A stretch of 28,779 nt of DNA from a virus: the IMG/VR virus record IMGVR_UViG_3300042987_001591, positions 1-28,779 of that record; one strand, written 5' to 3'. The notes beneath the pieces were generated by a model. The model did no database searches and had not been told where the DNA came from. It worked only from the letters and a program-made list of their open reading frames with translations. Every line of letters begins with the position of its first letter. Within the stretch, counting starts at the first letter, position 1. Both the position numbers and the translations under genes were made by a program. This document shows positions 12,373 to 19,707 of this stretch, piece by piece.

Positions 12373-14100
12373 TTATATCATCTCGATTAGCCAGCTCTCT
12401 AGGTCGCTGGGTATTTCACGCACTTGTTTCTGGGGTTCGGCTTCCTTACGAGAAATCTTTTCAACGATATCATCATCATCATATGACTCAAACTCTGGCC
12501 CGTCTGCACCCCAAATCTCAATTTCTACATCTTGCGATAAACCAAAATTTGTAACACACTTATAGACTGCCCCCGCTAAAGCGTCAGCCTTATCTTTTTC
12601 ACCTTTAGATGGGTGATCTACCTTTGTATTGTTAATAAGCCGTAACTTTAAAATTTCACCCTCTACTAATTGTTCATCCCAATAACCACGAAGTCTTCCA
12701 TCATAAATAGAGGTTGATAAAGTATCATAGGCAGATTTTTTCACAGTGAACGCATCAGCGTTAATTCCATTATTCCTAAGTGACTGAATCATATCTGCAC
12801 TTTGCCAGTAGTCGAATGTTACTGATGCGACATTGAATTTTCTACATAGTTCAACAATAGTTGATCGCACGGATGAAAATGGCACCTCTGAGTTCACCTC
12901 TGCCTTCCAAGCTGTTATGTAATCTATATTCAGGATAGGTAAAGTTTCTATCCCGGCTCCTGTGTTAACTTCCTTCATACCAGACATATGAACCATACAT
13001 AAAGCAGCCTTGTCTCTCTTAAGACCTAAGTCAACATGGATAAAGCGAGTGAAGCCATCGGTGCCATTGAACCACGGCTTCCAAGTTCCATCCTCGGCCA
13101 CGGGCGTTTCTGCATATAGGAATGCAGCCCGAACCCTATCAGGTTCTCTGAAGTAGGCGTCCTCCATTTCCGGGGGTTCGCATTCAAATCTAGCACGCGC
13201 CTCGCGAGGGTTTCTGACGTATTCTGACTCAAGGTCTTCTCTGGTAATAGTCGGATTTACTTCCCAAGTAGCTTTCTTGATGCCCCATGTTTTAGGCTCA
13301 TTATTAGCTATAGCTCCATAGTAACGCTCTTCAATGAAATCACCCTTGAACCTAGGAAAGGATAGAAGCACGACCTTCCCTACATCGGGGAACCGTGACA
13401 TAATTGATGCCTTACTCATCTTATAGATAGCAGATGCAGAGCCTTTAGCTCTAGCCTCACCTTTAAGTTCAATGTCAGTCTTGAAGGCGGCAATCTCGTC
13501 TAGCACCACAGTCATAACTTCATAGCCCTCCCAACCCTCAGATTCTGAGTGGCCGGAGAAGCAACGAATAGGACGACTAAAGAAGAAAACCTCTCCCACT
13601 CTCGGCTCAAAACCCACATCATTAAAGTATGGGGAGCGCAGCAGTAGGTTTTTAAAAGGCTCGAAGAATACTCGCTGAGCTTGCTGGGCGTTTACTGCTA
13701 GGTTTAGGAGGTCAATATACACTCCGTGCGCTTTGTGGTAATAATCAAGCGGATCACGAAGGCAGTGAAGAAGATATGCAATATACGCCAAGGAAATACG
13801 TGATGTATGATCCTTGCCACTTCCCTTGCCAAGCATTGCAATAACTTCATTAACAGTATATTTATGATAAATCTCCATACCCTTTTCCTCGCCGTGAATC
13901 TGCACAAGGGTATGCGGCTTATAAATCTGCGTAATATGCTTAGCAATCTCAGTCTGGACAGGGGACAGAGGAGGAAGGCCAAGATACTTCCTATCTTGGA
14001 CAAATACCTCCAATGGTACCGGCTCCTCCTCTAGTTCTTCCTTTCGAAGTAGCCGATCGAAATCTTCGTAATTAAAGTTTAATCCCCAGAAATCATTCAT
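12373..14100 (-). CDS. terL: Terminase large subunit
   Basis: A 575-aa protein. The ATPase has a Walker A at 91-97 (GKGSGKD) and Walker B VVLDE at 198-202. The C-terminal RNase H-like nuclease keeps acidic residues at D357 (FIHVDLGL), D430 (VTFDYWQ) and D503/D506 (EKDKADALAG). Length is in the usual range. It packages DNA through the portal, cutting the concatemer. It follows the small subunit by 9 nt. No portal or capsid gene follows in the window; whiB comes next, which is an unusual neighbour. Confidence 0.95.
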   Translation of the reverse strand: MNDFWGLNFNYEDFDRLLRKEELEEEPVPLEVFVQDRKYLGLPPLSPVQTEIAKHITQIYKPHTLVQIHGEEKGMEIYHKYTVNEVIAMLGKGSGKDHTSRISLAYIAYLLHCLRDPLDYYHKAHGVYIDLLNLAVNAQQAQRVFFEPFKNLLLRSPYFNDVGFEPRVGEVFFFSRPIRCFSGHSESEGWEGYEVMTVVLDEIAAFKTDIELKGEARAKGSASAIYKMSKASIMSRFPDVGKVVLLSFPRFKGDFIEERYYGAIANNEPKTWGIKKATWEVNPTITREDLESEYVRNPREARARFECEPPEMEDAYFREPDRVRAAFLYAETPVAEDGTWKPWFNGTDGFTRFIHVDLGLKRDKAALCMVHMSGMKEVNTGAGIETLPILNIDYITAWKAEVNSEVPFSSVRSTIVELCRKFNVASVTFDYWQSADMIQSLRNNGINADAFTVKKSAYDTLSTSIYDGRLRGYWDEQLVEGEILKLRLINNTKVDHPSKGEKDKADALAGAVYKCVTNFGLSQDVEIEIWGADGPEFESYDDDDIVEKISRKEAEPQKQVREIPSDLESWLIEMI

Positions 14101-14109
14101 AAATAAAAA

Positions 14110-14700
14110 TTAGTCTTCGATGTCAGCAGATTCAACATCATAAACTTCTTCGCCTTCAGCGTTCTCCATCAGAGAAAACGCCTCAGCAAGTTTTACTCGC
14201 GCCATATCACGACACCTTTCACAGTCAGATATAACATCGCGTAAAACTTCAGATAGAATCTGATTGACAGATTCCGCTTTTTGCATTCTAGCAATATACT
14301 CAGAGTCTGGCTTGCTGCCACCCATAAGTTGGTGGAGTTGAGCCTTCTTAGTCGTTACCTCAAGAGCTAACTTCAAAGCCTGAGTTCTAGCTGTAATCAT
14401 GCCATTATCAGTGGCTACATTGACAGTTTCCCATGCCTCTTTTGAAATTTCGTCTAATTCATTAAGGAAACGTAAGGTGTTCTGCTGAACACGCTCAAGA
14501 AAGTACGGGTCTTCCTCAGCCTCATTCTTGATTATCCTAAAATATTCCTGCACATACTGCTTTGCCTTATATGGCGTTATATCAAGCAGTTCAGCAATAT
14601 TAGTATAATTGTATCCCTTAATAGAGAGCGTTCCGGCCTCTTCTACTAAGTGCAATTCTTCAGCTAGGCCAAGACCTGCTTTCGCTACCTCTTGACTCAT
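14110..14700 (-). CDS. terS: Probable terminase small subunit
   Basis: A 196-aa protein directly upstream of the large subunit. Residues about 25-55 (LSIKGYNYTNIAELLDITPY, KAKQYVQEYF) form an HTH that would recognise the packaging site. Long helices follow (EAWETVNVATDN...QALKLALEVTTKKAQLHQLMG), which fit the oligomerisation region, and the acidic C-terminus fits contact with the large subunit. The family resemblance is of arrangement rather than a specific motif; position is the strongest evidence. Confidence 0.8.
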   Translation of the reverse strand: MSQEVAKAGLGLAEELHLVEEAGTLSIKGYNYTNIAELLDITPYKAKQYVQEYFRIIKNEAEEDPYFLERVQQNTLRFLNELDEISKEAWETVNVATDNGMITARTQALKLALEVTTKKAQLHQLMGGSKPDSEYIARMQKAESVNQILSEVLRDVISDCERCRDMARVKLAEAFSLMENAEGEEVYDVESADIED

Positions 14701-14724
14701 TGATCTATGTTACCATCTAATACG

Positions 14725-15081
14725 CTAGTCGTCAAATTCATCAGGCATCTCGGCATCTCGCGCCTGCCAACTCGTAGTTTTTTTCTGCTTAGGCGTCGAT
14801 TGCTTAGCCCAATCTTTTGCCTTAGGCATCCTCGGGGTACGAGTTTTCTTTACTCGTGAAGCAGCCTCTCTCTCCTCTGGACTCAGACCCCATTTCTCAA
14901 AAATTACCTCTAGGGATTGTCTGATCTCAGCGGCAACAATAGCAAAGATTAATTCATATCTTTCATCTGTTATATCAGAAGCCATGTACTTATGACGACA
15001 TTTCCTAGCGTGCGTCGATGACCCAAGATTAGAAATCTTTGAGTCACACTCAGACCAAAGCCTTACTAAATTATCATCCAT
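14725..15081 (-). CDS. 118-aa hypothetical protein with basic tail
   Basis: Starts at ATG 15081, which overlaps the upstream TGA (TGATG), with GAGG 8 nt before. It has a CxxxxxNLGSSTHARKCRHKY stretch near the N-terminus, a helical part (YELIFAIVAAEIRQSLEVIFEKW), then a basic, Pro/Lys/Thr-rich tail (TRTPRMPKAKDW). It lies before the terminase pair and may help in packaging or DNA handling; that is guesswork from position. Confidence 0.75.
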   Translation of the reverse strand: MDDNLVRLWSECDSKISNLGSSTHARKCRHKYMASDITDERYELIFAIVAAEIRQSLEVIFEKWGLSPEEREAASRVKKTRTPRMPKAKDWAKQSTPKQKKTTSWQARDAEMPDEFDD

Positions 15082-15428
15082 CAATTTGTCCTCGCAAAAT
15101 ATTCCAAAATTCCATTGACGACATCAAATTCATCATCTTCCATATCCTCAATATGCTTATATTCTCTTGATAGATATGGCCACATCAAAAATTTAACAGT
15201 CGCATCGTTTGTAATAGGATCAATGTTAACATCTGGATATAGGAACCCGGCATCCAGCATCTTCGTCAGATCAGACTGAAAGGTCTGCGAGTCTTCATAT
15301 CCAAACAACTCTTGCTGGAGAGAGTCCAGCAGCCGCTGGACTCTCTCCCAAGCAAGATAGTTAGTTTCTTTCAGCAGTTCAAAAGAGAATGCCCCTTTAG
15401 GTGGTAAAAAGATGGGTTTCATCTCCAT
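15081..15428 (-). CDS. 115-aa hypothetical protein
   Basis: Starts at ATG 15428 (MEMKPIFLPPKGAFSFELLK); ATG 15422 is an alternative. The rest is helical with FLYPDVNIDPITND in the middle and an acidic segment (HIEDMEDDEFDVV). No known motif. Its codons for LAWERVQRLLDSLQQE form a long perfect inverted repeat (15311-15356), listed separately. Confidence 0.75.
   Translation of the reverse strand: MEMKPIFLPPKGAFSFELLKETNYLAWERVQRLLDSLQQELFGYEDSQTFQSDLTKMLDAGFLYPDVNIDPITNDATVKFLMWPYLSREYKHIEDMEDDEFDVVNGILEYFARTN
15311..15356. repeat. 20-bp inverted repeat inside a coding sequence
   Basis: Left arm 15311-15330, 4-nt loop AGCC, right arm 15335-15356 with a 2-nt bulge. The inner 14 bp (GGAGAGAGTCCAGC) and outer 6 bp (CTTGCT) pair perfectly. 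It falls within the frame of the 115-aa gene, with no stop or frame change. Confidence 0.75.
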
Positions 15429-15429
15429 C

Positions 15430-16398
15430 TTATTCTACCGCACCACCGCAAGAGTCACATCTCGTCGTATTGTAAACCATAGCAGAACCAGCAATAGCAA
15501 ACAGATGTTCACGGTGAGCATCAGTTACATCTGCATGTGAAGCAACCCAAGTAAGTAAGTTAATAACATCATACATAGTACGCATCTCACCTGAGACGGT
15601 AGCTTTAAACTGCTGATGATCTACTGATTCAATGATGAGATTCTTTAATTTCTTAGGAAGGTTATTCTCTGCACAAATTTTGCCAATCAAGGAAATAAAG
15701 TTAGTAACCTCTACGTCAGCAAGTTTAGAGAATCCATCAATCATAGGTTGAATTTGACTGACAGCGGCATTTACATATTCCTTAGATTGTTCAATGAGTT
15801 CACCGCTGGACTTACCACTCACTCTAAACTTCTTGCTGGAGATGGGGGTAATAGCTGAGTTCATACAGGCAATCCGACAGAGGTAGCTATCGAATCTCGG
15901 GAATACTGACCAAGCGTCAGAATATAAGATACGAAGGCCTGCACGCACTGGCGAGTCAATGATGTGAGTATCATACATTGGAGAAAAACCAACGTATTCG
16001 ATAACGTCTCCATTAATATTCCAGTTTCCAATTTCCATCTCCTCAGTAAGGCAAGATTCAACACTACTGAAGATGTCTGACGCCGGAACATATGTATATG
16101 ATGGGCTCATAAAGGAGCGGAGATTATCTGCCTCAAAGAGACCGGCCCACATCATCTCGCCTCGCAGATTGAGCCAATAATTAATTGTCGTCTCTCTCAA
16201 GTCTTCCGGGCATCTGTCGGCATAGGCTTTAGGCACCCCAAGCAAATCACACATCTGCTCGCTAGCATTTTCAGTCAGCAAGTATTTTTGATCGTTGAAA
16301 ATAATCGAACTATTTTCATACTTTAATTCACTTAACTGAAATCTCTTGTGAGTAGTTTTGCTATCGCGATCTTGCAGGTATTCCTGAATGGTTGTCAT
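15430..16398 (-). CDS. DUF932-like phage protein
   Basis: A 322-aa protein from ATG 16398, preceded by AAGGAG. Layout: N-terminal MTTIQEYLQDRDSKTTHKRF, a beta-rich first half with LLGVPKAYADRCPEDL and SPSYTYVPASDIF, WSVFPRFDSYLCRIACMNS at about 170, a helical C-terminal half with NLLTWVASHA, and a final CDSCGGAVE. This order resembles phage/plasmid DUF932 proteins, whose function is unclear. Promoter C lies directly upstream, so it begins its own transcript that probably continues into the terminase genes. Confidence 0.65.
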   Translation of the reverse strand: MTTIQEYLQDRDSKTTHKRFQLSELKYENSSIIFNDQKYLLTENASEQMCDLLGVPKAYADRCPEDLRETTINYWLNLRGEMMWAGLFEADNLRSFMSPSYTYVPASDIFSSVESCLTEEMEIGNWNINGDVIEYVGFSPMYDTHIIDSPVRAGLRILYSDAWSVFPRFDSYLCRIACMNSAITPISSKKFRVSGKSSGELIEQSKEYVNAAVSQIQPMIDGFSKLADVEVTNFISLIGKICAENNLPKKLKNLIIESVDHQQFKATVSGEMRTMYDVINLLTWVASHADVTDAHREHLFAIAGSAMVYNTTRCDSCGGAVE

Positions 16399-16431
16399 TT
16401 TTCTCCTTGTTTCTGTAGTGGAACTAGAAGT

Positions 16432-16460
16432 ACTCTACCAACTCGAAACGCAACGGTCAA
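16432..16460 (-). promoter_or_regulatory. Promoter C for the DUF932-like gene and downstream
   Basis: Minus strand TTGACC (16455-16460), 17-nt spacer, TAGAGT (16432-16437), the same -10 as promoter B. An A-tract of nine lies upstream. The -35 overlaps the stop of the YkgJ-like gene. The start codon at 16398 is 34 nt from the -10 box. Confidence 0.7.
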
Positions 16461-17170
16461 GTCGAATCAGATTTTTTTTTCGCCCCACGGGTGTCAAGGT
16501 AGCGTTCCATAAAATAAGTTTTATAAATACTAGCCCCGTTCCAGAATTTTGGATCAGTATCTTGAAACAGTTTTGTCATACCTTCAGGCGGTAACAGAAA
16601 ATATAAAATACCAAGAGGCATATAAGAAACAAACTTATGTTCTTTATGTTTCAAGGAATAGCGTCTAACAACGCTATCAAACTCTTTGACAATCTTTGCA
16701 ATATTTTGTCCACCAAAGATATCAATGCCTCCCCCCTCTAATCTATCTCTAGGGCAGAAGTCATCGACTGCTACAATTGTACCGTAGGCGCGACAGACAA
16801 GTGGCCTATACTCATAAATAGTGCATCCGTCCTTATAGAACACACAATGACCTCCGGAGCCTCCATCATGTGACCATTCTTCATCGTACATTTTTGCAAT
16901 GAGACCGTCTATAATACCCTGAAACCATTCTTCACCAGATTGAATACCATATCGCTCCATCTTCAAATAAAACTCTCGCTTAAGATGGAAAGCAATATTT
17001 GCACACTCAAGCATGGGAATCATTAAACCAACACGGCAGCAGTGACCAGACCCCTTACACCCTGTACGTAACTGATCGTGATTCGCCTGTAGATGGCGCA
17101 TCTTATTGTAAACTAAATCAAGTTCTGAAAATAGAGAAAGATCTTTGACTGAAAAATTACTGCTTGCCAC
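16457..17170 (-). CDS. YkgJ-family cysteine cluster protein
   Basis: A 237-aa protein from GTG 17170 with GAGGAAAC just upstream. It has the CxxxxxCC cluster CKGSGHCC at 38-45, then CVFYKDGCTIYEYRPLVCRAYG with cysteines at 109, 116 and 126, and CPRD at 139. This is the pattern of the YkgJ/CxxCxxCC family, thought to bind zinc or iron. Partners and reaction are unknown. The C-terminal RGAKKKSDST is encoded over the A-tract of promoter C. It overlaps the upstream HTH gene by 14 nt. Confidence 0.85.
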   Translation of the reverse strand: MASSNFSVKDLSLFSELDLVYNKMRHLQANHDQLRTGCKGSGHCCRVGLMIPMLECANIAFHLKREFYLKMERYGIQSGEEWFQGIIDGLIAKMYDEEWSHDGGSGGHCVFYKDGCTIYEYRPLVCRAYGTIVAVDDFCPRDRLEGGGIDIFGGQNIAKIVKEFDSVVRRYSLKHKEHKFVSYMPLGILYFLLPPEGMTKLFQDTDPKFWNGASIYKTYFMERYLDTRGAKKKSDST

Positions 17171-17453
17171 GTTTCCTCGCCTGATTTCTTTTTCGCTGCT
17201 CTCGCTTTACTGCCTCAATACGTAACTGCATGGGAGATTTTTGCACGGGGCGACCACCCACGGCCTTTTTCTTAAGATTTCTACCCTTGCCTCTGTACTT
17301 TAAAAGATCATATCGATCAACCCAGTTATATAAACCCTGGACAGTGACACTAATATTATAACTATCCTTTAGAACTTTTTGGATATCTTTTAAGTTCATT
17401 CTTTTTTGTACATAGTGATGATATAACCAATCTTTTTGTTTATATGGTTCCAT
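17157..17453 (-). CDS. Small HTH-like basic protein
   Basis: A 98-aa protein from ATG 17453 (MEPYKQKDWLYHHYVQKR). Residues 19-50 (MNLKDIQKVLKDSYNISVTV, QGLYNWVDRY) resemble a helix-turn-helix, and the C-terminal 45 residues are very rich in Lys/Arg (KRGKQ end), so DNA or RNA binding is likely. No ribosome site precedes the start; it lies next to the stop of the resolvase gene, so re-initiation is plausible. Confidence 0.7.
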   Translation of the reverse strand: MEPYKQKDWLYHHYVQKRMNLKDIQKVLKDSYNISVTVQGLYNWVDRYDLLKYRGKGRNLKKKAVGGRPVQKSPMQLRIEAVKREQRKRNQARKRGKQ

Positions 17454-17454
17454 A

Positions 17455-18018
17455 TTATAATAATATATTAGATGCCCATACTCCGATAGCAATAGCATCT
17501 AAAATATCATAATCCTCCTCTATTAATGTTGGTATCTTTTCCTCTAAGATATTTTTCACTCTATTTTTTCTCTCAAATGAAGCTTTTTTCTTTGCTTCTT
17601 TTTCACCAAGTTCTAAAATCCATGCAGTAATTTCAGATTTGGAAACACTCTTATATCCCAACCATCTTTTCCACTCAAGCGGGCCGACATCGTGAACTTT
17701 AATATTATACTGCAGGGAAAGACCTAACATATGTCCTACAATATAAGATAATAATCTACTAGTCTGAGGGTTCTGAATATAGATAGTCTGTTCTATAACA
17801 ACCATATCCGGCTTATGGTGATCTATAAGCATCGGTAATATATGATTAATACATCGAAGTTTAGATACTAAGTCATCCAGATGATGAAAATTTATCTTCC
17901 CTTTGGATATTAATTTAATATGATCTTTATCTCTTCTTACGACAGCAAATGCAAGTGACTTGGTAGAAGGGTCAATAGATAGCACGGTGCCAGAATGTAA
18001 CTTCTGCAGGAGGCTCAT
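17455..18018 (-). CDS. RuvC-like Holliday-junction resolvase
   Basis: A 187-aa protein; ATG 18018 has GGAG 8 nt upstream and overlaps the upstream stop (TAATG). The RNase H fold acidic residues are in order: D16 (VLSIDPSTKSLAFAVV), E76 (DMVVIEQ), and D171/D174 (YDILDAIAIG). The fold is RuvC, which cuts branched DNA in pairs near recombination sites. Phage versions are thought to clear branches before packaging. The length fits RuvC. The insert EKEAKKKASFERKNRVKNILEE before the last motif is basic and helical. Confidence 0.85.
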   Translation of the reverse strand: MSLLQKLHSGTVLSIDPSTKSLAFAVVRRDKDHIKLISKGKINFHHLDDLVSKLRCINHILPMLIDHHKPDMVVIEQTIYIQNPQTSRLLSYIVGHMLGLSLQYNIKVHDVGPLEWKRWLGYKSVSKSEITAWILELGEKEAKKKASFERKNRVKNILEEKIPTLIEEDYDILDAIAIGVWASNILL

Positions 18019-18326
18019 TATTCTAACTCCTTCCGAAGTTGCTCCTCGTCCCATCCCCAGCGAGAAAGTCGCTTAATAAAACGATCAATTTTATGTGCTT
18101 CACATATGTCTTCAGTATTATATCTACTCAATACAGTAGTACAGTTTTTACGTTTACAAATTTTTTGTTTTCTACCAGCAAGTCTTTCTTTATTCTCGTA
18201 GTATCTATCTAATACTTTTTTATTCGTTGCACGCTTGCGGCATTTAGCTGAGCAATATTTACCATTGTGCGCCTTGGGGGTAAATTCTATGCCACACTCG
18301 TCACAGCTTCGATCCTCATATTCCAT
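18018..18326 (-). CDS. Zinc-finger protein (FCS/MYM-like N-terminus)
   Basis: About 102 aa from ATG 18326 (MEYEDRSCDECGIEFTPKAH). The first 35 residues hold CxxC...CSAKCRKRA, an FCS- or MYM-like zinc site typical of short phage DNA-binding proteins. A basic helix follows (TNKKVLDRYYENKERLAGRK), then CKRKNCTT and an ICEAH pair that may form a second site. It lies between the two recombination nucleases, so it is probably part of the same pathway. The exact function is unknown. Confidence 0.75.
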   Translation of the reverse strand: MEYEDRSCDECGIEFTPKAHNGKYCSAKCRKRATNKKVLDRYYENKERLAGRKQKICKRKNCTTVLSRYNTEDICEAHKIDRFIKRLSRWGWDEEQLRKELE

Positions 18327-19065
18327 TTTCCTCGTCTGTCCAGCACATATCAGCCAAATCACACATCCGACATTGTGGGGATGCTATGCTTTTATATGGC
18401 CTCTTGAGCAGGGAACCCTCCTTGTACATGCTATATATTTTAGCATATTTCTTAAAGAGTTTATCTATAAATTCGTCGTTTCTGTCTACATATATGGGAA
18501 GAATTTCTTGATTATTCTTATTTTCATATATAACAAAGCCGCCCTCAAGATCTAAACATCTCATATAAATTTGAGCTTGACGATAGTGTTCATCCTTAGG
18601 TTTATGATGAGCTTTTCTAAGCATGAATCCTTGATCTGAAATGGACTTTAATTCAATAAGTTTTCTTCCATGCCAATCAATAATTCCATCAGCTGTGCCC
18701 TCAATCGGAGGATCTTCATATGAAACAGGAACCTCATCAGCAATGAGGATACCCATATCACGTAAATATCCGTAAATACGGTCGTGCGTAGCGTGCCCAT
18801 TGTCGAAAATACGCTGTGTTCTGGCGTCGTACTTAGGCTGATAAGTTACACCACGAAATAGATAGATTGCGTATCTTCCACATTCGTTGGTGGTGCTAGG
18901 GTGGAAGCCACTAATCTTTCTTGTTCTTTCAATAATATATTTATCAGCAATACACGCATCCAAACTTTTGACTAACTCTTCTTCCATGTCGATTGATGGA
19001 ATGGGTGTAATCTCCCTAACCGGCTTCGTAGGTGGTACGGCCATTAAATTAATAAGATTTTTCAT
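18316..19065 (-). CDS. Cas4-like PD-(D/E)XK nuclease with iron-sulfur cysteines
   Basis: A 249-aa protein from ATG 19065. It has C62 (TNECGRY), H91 (DNGHATHDR), D126 (GTADGI), E138-x-K140 (LIELKS), and QAQIY at 164-168, the order of a RecB/Cas4 nuclease core. C232, C235 and C241 at the end (CRMCDLADMC), together with C62, make the four ligands of a [4Fe-4S] cluster. Such phage enzymes act as ssDNA exonucleases in recombination or replication. There is no CRISPR array or cas1/cas2 in the window, so a recombination role is more likely than spacer acquisition. Start is a 4-nt ATGA overlap. Confidence 0.85.
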   Translation of the reverse strand: MKNLINLMAVPPTKPVREITPIPSIDMEEELVKSLDACIADKYIIERTRKISGFHPSTTNECGRYAIYLFRGVTYQPKYDARTQRIFDNGHATHDRIYGYLRDMGILIADEVPVSYEDPPIEGTADGIIDWHGRKLIELKSISDQGFMLRKAHHKPKDEHYRQAQIYMRCLDLEGGFVIYENKNNQEILPIYVDRNDEFIDKLFKKYAKIYSMYKEGSLLKRPYKSIASPQCRMCDLADMCWTDEENGI

Positions 19066-19400
19066 CGAAGAATACCTGCGCTAACTGCGTCGATACGGCC
19101 AAGAAGTTTGAGGGTATTAATATTTTCCTCCAGCGCATGATACATCGTCTGGAACACATCCTTGCGGCGACGATTGATAATACTACTGTTGCCAGATGTC
19201 TTATAATGCTGTGCTTTGATACCAACCTTATAGCGATATGCTGCAAGAATATTGGCATATTTAACCGCCTTAGCGGAATGATAAGAGTCAGGATTGTCAA
19301 TAATATCCTGTACTACGTTCATTACCTCAATAAATTCCTCAGCATCTTCACCAAGGCTTTCACGAAGCTGCTCTACTGTCATTGATACATTTTCATTCAT
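19062..19400 (-). CDS. 112-aa helical protein in recombination block (unknown)
   Basis: ATG 19400 to TGA 19064, overlapping both neighbours. The sequence is helical: VEQLRESLGEDAEEFIEVMN, then YHSAKAVKYANILAAYRYKVG and RRRKDVFQTMYHALEENINTL. Its place between RecA and the Cas4-like nuclease suggests an accessory factor, by analogy with recombination mediators such as UvsY, but I see no sequence match to that family. Confidence 0.75.
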   Translation of the reverse strand: MNENVSMTVEQLRESLGEDAEEFIEVMNVVQDIIDNPDSYHSAKAVKYANILAAYRYKVGIKAQHYKTSGNSSIINRRRKDVFQTMYHALEENINTLKLLGRIDAVSAGILR

Positions 19401-19707
19401 TATTTTCTCCTTGTAGGTCCATAAAAATCTGCCAATCGATGATTGCTACCTTTGTTCCATCGCCAAAGACAACTGAGATGATTGGCTCTCTGTAGTTATC
19501 CTTCCAAGCATCCCTGCGGTGCTTATGCCAATTTTCTACGGTCAGCGTGAACGTTTTCTCGTTATGCTTATAATCTAATAGGTAGCCCGAGAGTTTAGCG
19601 TCCCCCTTTTCCTTACCCCTGCCTGAGTTAGCAACGAGCGAGGCGCCATCCTTGGCGGCCTCTTTTGATTCACGTTTATCCTTCTTACGAGGCAATTGCT
19701 TCACCAT
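19393..19707 (-). CDS. Hjc-like Holliday-junction resolvase (PD-(D/E)XK)
   Basis: A 104-aa protein. E13 (RESKEAAKDG), the SGRGKEKGDA loop with D36, and D45-Y-K47 (LLDYKHN) reproduce the E...GD...(D/E)xK core of Hjc-like nucleases, followed by FTLTVENWHKHRRDAW and ISVVFGDG. It should cut four-way junctions. It overlaps the recA gene end by 23 nt, and the start ATG 19707 has no clear ribosome site, so translation is probably coupled. The window encodes a RuvC-like resolvase too, so two unrelated folds for the same kind of job. Confidence 0.75.
   Translation of the reverse strand: MVKQLPRKKDKRESKEAAKDGASLVANSGRGKEKGDAKLSGYLLDYKHNEKTFTLTVENWHKHRRDAWKDNYREPIISVVFGDGTKVAIIDWQIFMDLQGENNE

Noticed and set aside
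16480-16500. TGTCAA (TTGACA on the minus strand) near 16492 as another promoter
   Set aside because: It is inside the YkgJ-like gene, and no -10 box lies at 16-18 nt; the minus-strand sequence following it is GC-rich then an A-run.
18316-19065. Cas4-like protein as part of a CRISPR system
   Set aside because: No repeat-spacer array and no cas1, cas2 or effector gene in the window; RecA and resolvase neighbours point to recombination.
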